In this document: positions 1 through 7,307 of the stretch, one piece after another
Position numbering within the stretch: the stretch's first letter is position 1
Layout of the letters: each line of letters begins with the position of its first letter
Origin: an uncultured Bacteroidota bacterium
GTDB lineage: Bacteria > Bacteroidota > Bacteroidia > Chitinophagales > Chitinophagaceae
DNA length: 11,603 nt
Direction of reading: 5' to 3'
Assembly: GCA_946480675.1 (NCBI GenBank)
Contig: CAMLKS010000042.1
Span: forward strand, 1 to 11,603
Made by a program: the position numbers and the translations under genes
The notes under the pieces: model-generated
The model's database searches: none
What the model was told of the DNA's origin: nothing
The model's input: only the letters and a program-made list of their open reading frames with translations

Positions 1-78
1 CTTTACAATTCCGTATCTCTTGACGATGTGAAACAACTGGTAGCTACGATGCAGGCATTTGAAAAGCAACATTCATAA
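1..78 (+). CDS. serC: C-terminal end of probable phosphoserine aminotransferase (partial)
   Basis: Frame 1 is open from the window edge and ends at a TAA at 76-78, giving 25 residues that begin LYNSVSLDDVKQLVATMQAF. SerC proteins (PLP-dependent class V aminotransferases making 3-phosphoserine from 3-phosphohydroxypyruvate) typically end in this way: a RAS(I/L)YN strand, an acidic 'xxDV' turn, and a helix of the LVxxMxxFE kind. The gene lies 25 bp upstream of a DUF1015 gene on the same strand, and I recall serC, serA and DUF1015 clustering in Bacteroidota, so the context agrees. Only the tail is visible. Another class V aminotransferase cannot be excluded. No catalytic residue is in view. Confidence 0.6.
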   Translation, partial: LYNSVSLDDVKQLVATMQAFEKQHS

Positions 79-103
79 CGATAAACATAAACCAACATAC
101 TAA

Positions 104-1345
104 ATGGCAAAGATTACCCCTTTTAAAGGATTAAGACCTAAAAAAGAATTAGCAGATAAGGTAGCCACCCTGCCTTACGATGTAGTAAGTGTGGAAGAAG
201 CGCGTGCATTCAAAAGCAATCCATATCATTTTTATCATGTTACCCGTTCTGAAATAGACCTGCCCGCAGGTATAGATGTACACAGCCTGCAGGTATATGA
301 AAAAGCTAAAGAAAACCTGGACGCTCTGGTAGACGATAAAGTCATGTTCCAGGATGAAGAGCCTTGCTATTACATCTATCAGTTGGTAATGGATGGCCGT
401 TCTCAAACAGGATTGGTTTGTGGGTCTTCAATAGAGGACTACAACAAAGGCATTATAAAGAAGCATGAGTTTACACGTCCTGAAAAAGAACTGGACCGGA
501 TTAATCACATCAAGAACACACGTGCACAAACCGGTATCGTGTTCCTGGCATACAATGATAATGAAGACATCAATAAAATAATAGAAGACTGGAAAGCAAG
601 TCATCAGCCTGAATATGATTTCACGGCTGATGATGGCATCCGCCATACCGTATGGGTGGTAAACGATTATCCTAAAGTTTCTACCATTACGCAGATATTC
701 GACCAGCAAGTGCCGGCTACATACATAGCCGATGGTCATCACCGCGCTGCATCGGCAGCACGGGTAGCCGAAGAGATGAATGAAAATGGCCTGAATATTA
801 CCGGTGAAGAATCATTCAATTATTTTATTACCTGCATCTTTCCCGAAAGCCAGCTTAAGATAATGGACTACAACCGCGTAGTAAAAGACCTGAACGGTAT
901 GAGTGCTGCAGCGTTTCTTGACGCATTGAAAAAAGATTTTGAAGTGTCTACACCGGTAAAAGAAGCGATAAAACCTGCGCAGCCGCATGAGTTTGGTATG
1001 TACCTTTCCGGCAATTGGTATAAGCTGACAGTGAAACCCGGAACATTCACAACAGACCCTATAGGGGTATTAGATGTAAGCATTCTGCAAAACAATATCC
1101 TGTCGAAACTGCTGAACATTAACGATCCACGTACCGATAAACGTGTAGATTTTGTAGGTGGCATCCGCGGACTGAGCGAATTGGAAAAAAGAGTGAACAG
1201 TGGCGATATGGCAGCAGCATTTTCTTGCTACCCTGTTAGCCTGCAACAATTATTTGCCATAGCAGACAGTGGCAATGTAATGCCGCCCAAAAGCACTTGG
1301 TTTGAACCTAAGGTGCGAGATGGATTAGTAGTACACCTGATATAA
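104..1345 (+). CDS. DUF1015 family protein (ParB/SerK-like motif), serine-locus neighbour
   Basis: A 413-residue protein with the hallmarks of the DUF1015 family. PYDVV is at residues 24-28. A conserved HEFTRPEKELDRINHIKNTR block spans 121-140. DGHHRAASAA is at 209-218. The C-terminal block 393-413 begins MPPKSTWFEPK and is typical of the family. It has no signal peptide or membrane segment, so it should be cytosolic. Its biochemical role is not established as far as I know. The DGHHR motif resembles the nucleotide-binding motif of the ParB/sulfiredoxin fold, to which the ADP-dependent serine kinase SerK belongs. With a probable serC just upstream (25 bp, likely one operon), a role in serine or phosphoserine metabolism is a reasonable inference, not a demonstrated function. 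The first ATG is used; it lies shortly after the previous stop. A strong hairpin follows the stop and closes the transcription unit. Family assignment is firm, function is open. Confidence 0.9.
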   Translation: MAKITPFKGLRPKKELADKVATLPYDVVSVEEARAFKSNPYHFYHVTRSEIDLPAGIDVHSLQVYEKAKENLDALVDDKVMFQDEEPCYYIYQLVMDGRSQTGLVCGSSIEDYNKGIIKKHEFTRPEKELDRINHIKNTRAQTGIVFLAYNDNEDINKIIEDWKASHQPEYDFTADDGIRHTVWVVNDYPKVSTITQIFDQQVPATYIADGHHRAASAARVAEEMNENGLNITGEESFNYFITCIFPESQLKIMDYNRVVKDLNGMSAAAFLDALKKDFEVSTPVKEAIKPAQPHEFGMYLSGNWYKLTVKPGTFTTDPIGVLDVSILQNNILSKLLNINDPRTDKRVDFVGGIRGLSELEKRVNSGDMAAAFSCYPVSLQQLFAIADSGNVMPPKSTWFEPKVRDGLVVHLI

Positions 1346-1351
1346 ATTATA

Positions 1352-1381
1352 AACAAAGGCGCTATTTACAGCGCCTTTGTT
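1352..1381 (+). terminator. Intrinsic terminator hairpin after the DUF1015 gene
   Basis: Arms 1352-1363 (AACAAAGGCGCT) and 1370-1381 (AGCGCCTTTGTT) are perfect 12-bp complements around a 6-nt loop, ATTTAC. The stem starts 7 bp after the DUF1015 stop. The right arm ends in CTTTGTT and runs on into TATTATAG, giving a modest U-rich tail. It probably ends the serC-DUF1015 transcript before the aldo/keto reductase gene. It is the only clear long hairpin I found between genes in this window. Confidence 0.85.
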
Positions 1382-1451
1382 ATTATAGACAAGTATTATC
1401 GAAGCTTGCTCATAAAACACACAATTTTGTAACCGATACAATAACAGAACT

Positions 1452-2441
1452 ATGGTATATAGAAGAATGGGTAAAACCGGACTGCAACTAAGTACATTAT
1501 CTTATGGCTCTTGGGTTACGTTTGCCAAGCAGATAGATGATGGCATATCAGACAGGCTGATGGGCATTGCCTACGATAACGGCATCAACTTTTTCGACAA
1601 TGCAGAAGTATATTCCCGCGGCGAATCGGAACTGATGATGGGCCGCGTGCTGAAAAATAAGAAATGGGACCGTACCTCCTACACCGTTTCTAGCAAGGCT
1701 TTCTTTGGGTGGCGCGGGCCTGATAATAAACCTAACCAAACTGGCCTTAGCCGCAAGCACCTTATAGAGGCCTGTCACGAAGCACTGCAGCGTTTCCAAT
1801 TAGACTACCTTGATTTGTTCTTCTGCCATCGCCCGGATAAGAACACGCCGATTGAAGAAGTGGTGTGGACAATGAATACGCTGATACAACAAGGTAAGAT
1901 ATTATACTGGGGCACCAGTGAATGGAGCGCGGCCGAAATAATGGAGGCACATATGATAGCTCGAGAGCTGCGACTGATAGGGCCTGCTGTAGAGCAACCA
2001 GAGTACAATCTCTTTAAGCGTCAGAAGGTAGAGGTAGATTACTACACCATCTTCAAAAATATAGGCATGGGCACTACCATCTGGAGCCCGTTGGCTTCAG
2101 GCCTGCTTACAGGTAAGTATAATGATGGCATCCCTGCAGATTCACGCCTGGCACTGGAAGGTTTTGAATGGCTGAAAGACAAGACCATCAGCGATGATAA
2201 ACTTCAGCGTGTACGGAACCTCGGCATACTGGCAACAGACCTGGGCACTTCCCTGGCAACGCTGTCTATAGCATGGTGCATCAGCAATCCTAATGTTACC
2301 ACGGCCATACTGGGTGCTACCAAAGAAGCCCAGCTGATAGAAAACCTGAAAGCGCTGGATATAATTCCAAAGCTTACGGTGGAAGTGAAGCAACGTATAG
2401 ATGACATTATGGGTACCAGGCCCGAAATGCCGCAATACTAA
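1452..2441 (+). CDS. Aldo/keto reductase, potassium-channel beta-subunit type
   Basis: A 329-residue NAD(P)H-dependent oxidoreductase of the AKR superfamily with the usual (beta/alpha)8 barrel length. The catalytic tetrad is visible: Asp49 and Tyr54 in FFDNAEVY, Lys82 in SSKAFF, and His126 in DLFFCHRPD. Further family marks are the MGKTGLQLSTLSYGSW start, WGTSEW at about residues 154-159, EQPEYNLF at about 181-188, and a late cofactor-phosphate segment with ILGATKEAQLIENL. The EQPEYNLF and WSPLASGLLTGKY segments place it nearest the Kv-beta/YghZ-like group (AKR6/AKR14 type), though no channel gene is nearby. The substrate is unknown; members typically reduce aldehydes and ketones. It stands alone on the plus strand, after a terminator and ending 2 bp before the stop of the opposing DUF6496 gene. 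A weak -7-like CAATTTTG at 1422-1429 lies upstream, without a good -33 partner. Confidence 0.93.
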   Translation: MVYRRMGKTGLQLSTLSYGSWVTFAKQIDDGISDRLMGIAYDNGINFFDNAEVYSRGESELMMGRVLKNKKWDRTSYTVSSKAFFGWRGPDNKPNQTGLSRKHLIEACHEALQRFQLDYLDLFFCHRPDKNTPIEEVVWTMNTLIQQGKILYWGTSEWSAAEIMEAHMIARELRLIGPAVEQPEYNLFKRQKVEVDYYTIFKNIGMGTTIWSPLASGLLTGKYNDGIPADSRLALEGFEWLKDKTISDDKLQRVRNLGILATDLGTSLATLSIAWCISNPNVTTAILGATKEAQLIENLKALDIIPKLTVEVKQRIDDIMGTRPEMPQY

Positions 2442-2443
2442 TA

Positions 2444-2827
2444 TTATTTTTTACGAGCGGCTGTTTTACGGCTGCCCGATTTTTTAGCGCTGCTCTTTTT
2501 AGGGGCGGCGCTTTTCTTTGCTGCCGTTTTCTTACGGGCTGTCTTTTTAGCTGCAGCTTTTTTAGGCGCCGCTTTTTTGGCTGTGCTTTTTTTAGCAGCG
2601 CTTTTCTTCTTAGGTGCAGCTTTCTTTGCTGCCGTTTTTTTACGGGCGGTTTTCTTACTAGGCACTTTTTCACCTGCTTCACGCGCTTCAGACAAGGCTA
2701 TGGCAATCGCCTGCTTACGGCTTTTCACCTTGCGGCCACTACCGCCGCTTTTCAGGTCGCCTTCTTTATACTCGTGCATTACCTTCTCTACTTTACTTTT
2801 GCGGCTTCCGCTTTTTTTAGCTGGCAT
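2444..2827 (-). CDS. DUF6496 / histone-H1-like basic protein with KK-dyad tail
   Basis: Read from the ATG at 2825-2827, this encodes 127 residues starting MPAKKSGSRKSK. An upstream in-frame ATG at 2861-2863 would add 12 residues (MIVITNHLKRTT); I prefer the inner start because MPAKK is how such proteins usually begin and the extension looks like leader. Residues 11-53 form a compact DUF6496-like domain: VEKVMHEYKEGDLKSG, then SRKQAIAIALSEAREAG. Residues 54-127 are a low-complexity tail of Lys, Ala, Ser, Thr and Pro with 29 Lys and 4 Arg and no acidic residue. KK dyads recur almost exactly every five residues. Such tails bind DNA or RNA non-specifically in H1-like proteins of bacteria, so a nucleoid-associated role is inferred. 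The gene faces the aldo/keto reductase (2-bp gap) and diverges from the YihY/BrkB gene. I cannot tell whether it binds DNA specifically. Confidence 0.85.
   Translation of the reverse strand: MPAKKSGSRKSKVEKVMHEYKEGDLKSGGSGRKVKSRKQAIAIALSEAREAGEKVPSKKTARKKTAAKKAAPKKKSAAKKSTAKKAAPKKAAAKKTARKKTAAKKSAAPKKSSAKKSGSRKTAARKK
2513..2647. repeat. Pair of 27-bp direct repeats inside the basic tail gene
   Basis: Positions 2513-2539 and 2621-2647 match at 26 of 27 bases and are offset by exactly 108 bp, or 36 codons. They encode the two copies of KKTARKKTAAKK (residues 58-69 and 94-105) in the DUF6496/H1-like protein. The frame-preserving offset suggests that the lysine-rich tail grew by in-frame duplication. 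The sequence between the copies has diverged more. Confidence 0.8.
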
Positions 2828-2867
2828 AGTCGTTCGTTTTAAATGGTTAGTAATAACAATCATATAT

Positions 2868-2900
2868 AAAAACTAAGCCATCGTATAGGGTAACGGCAAG
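2868..2900 (-). promoter_or_regulatory. Possible Bacteroidota-type promoter for the DUF6496 gene
   Basis: On the minus strand, CTTG (complement of 2897-2900) is followed after 21 bp by TAGTTTTT (complement of 2868-2875). This matches the Bacteroidota primary-sigma pattern TTTG, 19-21 bp, TAnnTTTG at three of four and seven of eight positions. It lies about 40 bp upstream of the chosen start at 2827, and close to the alternative ATG at 2863, which also favours the inner start. AT-rich sequence makes chance matches common. Confidence 0.3.
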
Positions 2901-2943
2901 GTTTTAGTATATATAGATTGTTGAGAGAAAAACAATTGATCCT

Positions 2944-3891
2944 ATGTCCTTTGTAAAAAGCTATTTTAAACTATTAAAAGAAGCCTTCAGTGAATTTTCT
3001 GCAGACAATGTGGTGAAACTGAGTGCATCACTGGCATACTATACCGTGTTTGCCATTGGTCCGCTACTATTGGTCATCATATCACTTACAGGTCTTTTCT
3101 TCGAAAAAGAAGCAGTTACCGGTGAGCTGTATAACCAGATAAGCAACCTTGTAGGTAAAGATGGTACGGAACAGGTATTTACCATCATCCGAAATATGCA
3201 GGAACAGCAAACTGCAGCCAGGTATAGTATCATTGGTTCCGTGATACTCATATTCGGTGCTACCGGTGTGTTTGCAGACATACAGGATTCTATTAATTAC
3301 ATCTGGTCTGTCCGCGCCAAACCTAAAAAGGGTTGGTTGAAATTTATTACTAACAGGCTGCTTTCTTTTTCATTGATAATAGGTATCGGGTTTCTCATGA
3401 TAGTTACACTGTTCGTCAATACCCTTACCGACCTGTTTACCGATAGGCTTCAGCGACTATTCAATTCCGAACTGGTCATTCTTTTCCAGATAATTAACCT
3501 GGGCATCCTTTTCATGGTGGTATCCTTCCTTTTTGCTGTTATTTATAAAGTATTGCCCGATGCACGTATTCGTTGGCACGATGCCTTTGTAGGTGCGCGG
3601 TTTACAGGTTTCCTGTTCCTGATAGGTAAATTCCTGATAGGTTATTACCTCGGCACATCATCCATCGGTAGTACTTATGGCGCAGCCGCATCTATCATCA
3701 TTGTACTTTCTTGGGTATATTATACGGCCATCATATTGTATTTCGGTGCAGAGTTTACCAAAGTATATGCGCTAAATAAAGGCGGTGGTATTGAGCCATA
3801 TAGCAATGCAGTATTTATTATAAAACGTGAGGCGAAGGAGTTGGATATACACCGCACGATTGATGCCAGTAACCAGCCCAAAGCCCGTTAG
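2944..3891 (+). CDS. YihY/BrkB family inner-membrane protein
   Basis: A 315-residue polytopic protein of the YihY/virulence factor BrkB family (once misnamed ribonuclease BN). About six hydrophobic segments are seen near residues 33-53, 95-115, 137-162, 177-203, 215-238 and 247-270. Family marks are LSASLAYYTVFAIGPLLLV at 26-44, the IWSV segment at 120-123, the LPD(A)RIRWHDAFVGA loop at 204-218, and GSTYGAAASIIIVLSWVYY at 242-260. It should sit in the cytoplasmic membrane; the substrate or function is not established for the family. A short basic, hydrophilic tail (about 275-315) probably lies in the cytoplasm. The gene diverges from the DUF6496 gene across 116 bp. Its TAG stop overlaps the TAA stop of the opposing flippase in the shared tetranucleotide TTAG (3888-3891). 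No Shine-Dalgarno sequence precedes the ATG. Confidence 0.92.
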   Translation: MSFVKSYFKLLKEAFSEFSADNVVKLSASLAYYTVFAIGPLLLVIISLTGLFFEKEAVTGELYNQISNLVGKDGTEQVFTIIRNMQEQQTAARYSIIGSVILIFGATGVFADIQDSINYIWSVRAKPKKGWLKFITNRLLSFSLIIGIGFLMIVTLFVNTLTDLFTDRLQRLFNSELVILFQIINLGILFMVVSFLFAVIYKVLPDARIRWHDAFVGARFTGFLFLIGKFLIGYYLGTSSIGSTYGAAASIIIVLSWVYYTAIILYFGAEFTKVYALNKGGGIEPYSNAVFIIKREAKELDIHRTIDASNQPKAR

Positions 3892-5324
3892 CCTTTCTGT
3901 GTAAAAAGCTTCAAGCCTTCCGGCGAAATAAAGCGGAAAACGAACATACCGGCAATACTTATCATACCGAAGGCGACTAACTGTACCATCCAATTAACGG
4001 GCATCAACTTTATAGCAAAAGCTACTGCAAACAACAGGATTAAAAAACCCGCATGAGCCGCTATCCATTTGGTATTGCGCGGCAACTGCAATTCCCTGCT
4101 TGAAAATACGATGTAACAAACCGCCAGTATACTTTGGGTAATGCAGGTAGTATAAGCGGCACCTACCGCTCCGTGCATCGGTATCAGCACCATGTTCAAA
4201 CCTATGCTGATGGTAACGCCTGCTATGGATATTTTATTCATCAGCGCTATATCGCCATTTGCAGTCAGCAGGGTAGAATATACATACATGATGCAAAAGG
4301 CAGGGAAGGTAGCCATCAGCCAACCAAACACATCACCTTCATATATGCCCGCATCTTTATATAGCAACTGCATGATCTCTGTACCAAAAAAGAATGCTGC
4401 CACCAATAAGGTAAATGCAAAAGGCATCAGCAGGTTCACGCTCAGCTTGATGATAGATTGCACATTCTGCTTTTCTACCAGCATTTTGCCAAACAAAGGG
4501 AGCAATATCCCCGCAAACAATAAACCGAACATATTGCTGACATCCAACAGGCGGTAGGCCGATGCATATATGCCGGCTTCATTTTTACCGGCTATTCTTT
4601 CTACCAGCACCATATCAAAGCGCATATGTATGCCCATTAAAAACACCAGCAAGGCATAAGGAATACTCTTTTTTACCAATGCTTTTATCTCCGATACATC
4701 GAACGATAGAGAAGGCCGCACATGTGCTATACGGTACAGCGCTGCAAAGCCTATGATGGCTGTTAGGCCGTAGCATACTACCTGTGCCGCTACAAACCAT
4801 TCTATCCTGAAATCGTTTGCCGTGAGCGGGCTGAAAAGCAGGAAGCCGCAAAGCCCTATCATCAGCAGGCGGTCGGTAACAGATAATACGCCGTCTATTT
4901 TAAATTGGTGCAGTGCTGCTACATTGCTGCGCAGGTATAATACCAGCGAGCTTAGCGCCTGTATCATCAGTACCCCACATAACAGTGTCAGCTCCCACCC
5001 ACGGTAGCCCGATATGAAACCGGCTGTTAATACTACCGCACTGTAAACAATGGTAAGCACCAGCCTTGTAGTAAGCATGGCGGGGAACAGCGTTTTTATC
5101 CTTCCCGGGTTTTGAGATACCAGGTTGGTATTATAATTATTCAGCCCGAAATCGAGCAATATCTGGAATATGATACAAATATTTAATAAAGGCTGGTAAG
5201 TACCATAAGCTTCATAGCCTACCCGGTTTTGCACCGTCCGGTCTATCATAAAAACCCATATAGGTTTCACCAGCAGGTTCACTGCCAGTACAAAAAACAG
5301 GTTTTTTACAAAAAAGCGGCGCAT
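3888..5324 (-). CDS. Oligosaccharide/polysaccharide flippase (Wzx-like, MOP superfamily)
   Basis: A 478-residue, strongly hydrophobic protein with roughly 12-14 membrane segments, the length and pattern of Wzx/RfbX-type flippases that move lipid-linked glycans across the cytoplasmic membrane. The N-terminal part has the features I expect in this group: KPIWVFMIDRTVQNRVGYEAYG (about 20-41) followed by LLDFGLNNYNTNLVS (about 56-70), where the amphipathic 'DFGL' turn is typical. The central loop RIAHVRPSLSFDVSEIKALV leads into a second hydrophobic half. The gene diverges from a GT4 glycosyltransferase across 55 bp, which supports a shared role in making a surface glycan. No polymerase or ligase is visible, so the glycan is unknown. 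The stop overlaps that of the YihY gene. ATG at 5322-5324 is the first in frame and gives a normal MRRFFVKN membrane-protein start. Confidence 0.88.
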   Translation of the reverse strand: MRRFFVKNLFFVLAVNLLVKPIWVFMIDRTVQNRVGYEAYGTYQPLLNICIIFQILLDFGLNNYNTNLVSQNPGRIKTLFPAMLTTRLVLTIVYSAVVLTAGFISGYRGWELTLLCGVLMIQALSSLVLYLRSNVAALHQFKIDGVLSVTDRLLMIGLCGFLLFSPLTANDFRIEWFVAAQVVCYGLTAIIGFAALYRIAHVRPSLSFDVSEIKALVKKSIPYALLVFLMGIHMRFDMVLVERIAGKNEAGIYASAYRLLDVSNMFGLLFAGILLPLFGKMLVEKQNVQSIIKLSVNLLMPFAFTLLVAAFFFGTEIMQLLYKDAGIYEGDVFGWLMATFPAFCIMYVYSTLLTANGDIALMNKISIAGVTISIGLNMVLIPMHGAVGAAYTTCITQSILAVCYIVFSSRELQLPRNTKWIAAHAGFLILLFAVAFAIKLMPVNWMVQLVAFGMISIAGMFVFRFISPEGLKLFTQKG

Positions 5325-5360
5325 GCCCGTTATTTAAGATGGGTATTGGTTGTAAAAGTA

Positions 5361-5368
5361 TATTTTTG
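5361..5368 (+). promoter_or_regulatory. Possible -7 box for the glycosyltransferase gene
   Basis: TATTTTTG at 5361-5368 fits the Bacteroidota -7 consensus TAnnTTTG exactly. No good TTTG lies 19-21 bp upstream. The box ends only 11 bp before the ATG at 5380, so a transcript from it would carry a leader of under about 10 nt. The candidate is suggestive only. Confidence 0.35.
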
Positions 5369-5379
5369 TCGCCATAGCT

Positions 5380-6513
5380 ATGCGCATTGCTGTAAATACA
5401 AGGTTACTGTTACAAGGAAAACTGGAAGGCATAGGTTGGTTTACGCATCAGACACTGGAACGAATGGTGCGCAAACATCCCGAACACGAGTTCATCTTCT
5501 TTTTCGACCGTCTGTACGACCCTTCTTTCATATTTGCCCCCAATGTTACGCCCGTGGTCATTCCACCGCAGGCCCGCCATCCGTTATTATTTTACATGTG
5601 GTTTGAATGGGGTGTACCTTATATGCTGCGCAAATACAAGGCTGATGTCTTTTTATCGCCTGATGGTTATATGTCACTCAGCACCAAAGTGCCTACCTGC
5701 CTTGTTATTCACGACCTGGCTTTTGAGCACTACCCGGAGCATTTTGTGCGCAGCCATAAAATGTACTGGCGCCATTACTCGCCACGCTTTGCCAGCAAAG
5801 CCGCCCGCATTGCTACGGTATCTACTTATTCAAAAGATGATATTGTAAAGCACTACGGTATTAACGCAGATAACATAGATGTAGTATATAACGGTGCACA
5901 CGCCGAATATCGCCCGCTAAGCTGGCAGGAGCGCGAAGACGCCAAAACTAAATATGCCGATGGCTGCGAATACTTTGTATTTGCGGGGGCATTGCATCCG
6001 CGCAAAAATATTGTGAACCTGCTGAAGGCATTTATCGCTTTTAAAAAGCGCCAGCGCAGCAATATGAAACTGGTAATAGTAGGCCGCTACGCATGGAAGT
6101 ATGAAGAGGTGGTAGAGATGCGCGAGGAAATGCCTTTTAAAGACGATGTGAAATGGGTGGGCTATATGCATGTGGATGAATTATCGAAAGTAATGGGTGG
6201 TGCTTATGCCTTAGTATATCCATCTTTATTTGAAGGGTTTGGTATACCCATACTGGAGGCGCTGAAGTGTGAAGTACCGGCTATCGTAAGCAATACATCG
6301 GCTATGCCCGAAGTGGCAGGCGATGCCGGCCTGCTGGTAGACCCTACCGATGTGCAGGATATAGCAGCCAAAATGGAAATGTTGCATAAGGATGAAACAC
6401 TTCGCAAAAAACTGATAGAGGCATCGAAAGAGCAGGTAAAGAAGTTCAGCTGGGACCAGTCTGCCGACCGCCTTTGGGATTGCCTGATGAAGTGTGTAGG
6501 GAAGAAAGTTTAA
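5380..6513 (+). CDS. Glycosyltransferase, GT4 family (GT-B fold)
   Basis: A 377-residue retaining glycosyltransferase transferring a sugar from a nucleotide donor to a membrane-associated or soluble acceptor; donor and acceptor cannot be read from the sequence. The N-terminal Rossmann domain has a glycine-containing loop (GKLEGIGWFT, 13-22) and HDLAFEHYP at 111-119. The hinge is ATVSTYSKDDI at 145-155. The C-terminal donor domain opens with FAGALHPRKNI at 201-211. It has the EX7E motif, Glu285 and Glu293 in EGFGIPILEAL, and then SNTSAMPEVAGDAGLLVDP at 304-322. There are no membrane segments, so it is likely cytosolic or peripherally bound. It diverges from the Wzx-like flippase, consistent with a common glycan pathway. 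Its TAA stop shares TTAA with the stop of the opposing gene (6510-6513). Confidence 0.93.
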   Translation: MRIAVNTRLLLQGKLEGIGWFTHQTLERMVRKHPEHEFIFFFDRLYDPSFIFAPNVTPVVIPPQARHPLLFYMWFEWGVPYMLRKYKADVFLSPDGYMSLSTKVPTCLVIHDLAFEHYPEHFVRSHKMYWRHYSPRFASKAARIATVSTYSKDDIVKHYGINADNIDVVYNGAHAEYRPLSWQEREDAKTKYADGCEYFVFAGALHPRKNIVNLLKAFIAFKKRQRSNMKLVIVGRYAWKYEEVVEMREEMPFKDDVKWVGYMHVDELSKVMGGAYALVYPSLFEGFGIPILEALKCEVPAIVSNTSAMPEVAGDAGLLVDPTDVQDIAAKMEMLHKDETLRKKLIEASKEQVKKFSWDQSADRLWDCLMKCVGKKV

Positions 6514-7307
6514 TTAGGTGCCGTATGCCTGCTGCCTTGCATGGGCTTTTTCTCCTTTTCATAGCGCAACTGTTCCACATTCAGTTTTTCCAGCACCAGT
6601 TGTTCCACTATGGTTTGATGCACGATGTATTTGTTGGGTATGCGTTTCTGGATGGCCGTATACGAATTGATAATAAGCCGCCCTTCTTTATCTATACCCA
6701 CCAGCGAAACCTCTGCAGCACGTTTCAGGTTTTTATATAACAGTAAGTAACGTTTGCCCTGCAACTCATATTTACTATCTATAATGATTCGGTACTTGTC
6801 TGCACTCTGTTCTTTATAATAGCCTCTGAAGGCTTTTTCATCAATACTCAGTATCATATCATCCTCTGCTTCTTCGTTCAGCACACTGGCATCTCTGTAA
6901 AACTCACCGCCAGGATAGGAAGCAGAGTCGCTGTATAGCACCTTGCGCATACTTACCGCCCGCCAGTAGCCCAGCAGGTTTCGTTTGAATTTTATCTGTG
7001 TATTCGTGTCCAGTTGGGCGTAAGGCATAGGGCATTGTGTGCAGTACAGCGTCAAAATGCCATCCTTTTCCCCGGGTACTTCTTTCAATTGCTTAGCCAC
7101 ATCAGGCGGCATCATTTTGCGAAAAGTGTTATCGAAGGCTTCTTGTGCGCCCTGGTCGGCAAAGAGTTCATACTCGTCGGGCGGCAGGTCGGTGTATTTG
7201 CGCGGGGTATTGGCCAGTTTCGCTACATCACGCACCGTTTGTGCATGGGCAAAAGCGGAGGCCAACAGCAGCAGGCAGCCCAACATATATCTGCATACAT
7301 TCATCAT
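6510..7307 (-). CDS. Exported protein of unknown function with CxxC and GxW motifs
   Basis: A 265-residue protein I do not recognise. A Sec signal peptide is clear: MMNVCRYMLGCLLLLASAFAHA, cleaved before Gln23, with no lipobox. The mature part has only two cysteines, Cys89 and Cys92, as CTQC. Residues 108-118 (KRNLLGYWRAV) contain a G-x-W like the first strand of lipocalin-type barrels, followed by alternating strands (about 170-215) and a charged helical tail (230-256). A small beta-barrel is possible but unproven. The start ATG overlaps the TGA stop of the upstream antiporter gene as ATGA (7304-7307), so the two are translationally coupled, and the protein may act with or in the periplasm beside that transporter. 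A second ATG follows immediately. The stop overlaps that of the glycosyltransferase. CxxC could be redox-active or bind metal. Confidence 0.85.
   Translation of the reverse strand: MMNVCRYMLGCLLLLASAFAHAQTVRDVAKLANTPRKYTDLPPDEYELFADQGAQEAFDNTFRKMMPPDVAKQLKEVPGEKDGILTLYCTQCPMPYAQLDTNTQIKFKRNLLGYWRAVSMRKVLYSDSASYPGGEFYRDASVLNEEAEDDMILSIDEKAFRGYYKEQSADKYRIIIDSKYELQGKRYLLLYKNLKRAAEVSLVGIDKEGRLIINSYTAIQKRIPNKYIVHQTIVEQLVLEKLNVEQLRYEKEKKPMQGSRHTAPN

Noticed and set aside
2407..2682. Lysine/arginine/leucine-rich minus-strand reading frame beginning MKQVKKCLVRKPPVKK
   Set aside because: It is a frame-shifted shadow of the repeated DUF6496 tail; the real gene in the neighbouring frame has a recognisable domain and explains the repeats.
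2577..2876. Plus-strand hydrophobic reading frame opposite the DUF6496 gene
   Set aside because: Antisense of lysine codons reads as Phe/Leu, which mimics a membrane protein; there is no family resemblance and it spans the other gene's promoter.
2845..2880. Imperfect inverted repeat ATGGTTAG / CTAAGCCAT upstream of the DUF6496 gene
   Set aside because: The arms are short, carry a bulge and are about 20 nt apart in AT-rich sequence; a riboswitch or attenuator cannot be supported.
3888..6513. A complete capsule or O-antigen gene cluster
   Set aside because: Only one flippase and one glycosyltransferase are present; there is no polymerase, ligase, chain-length regulator or nucleotide-sugar gene, and the flanking genes are unrelated.
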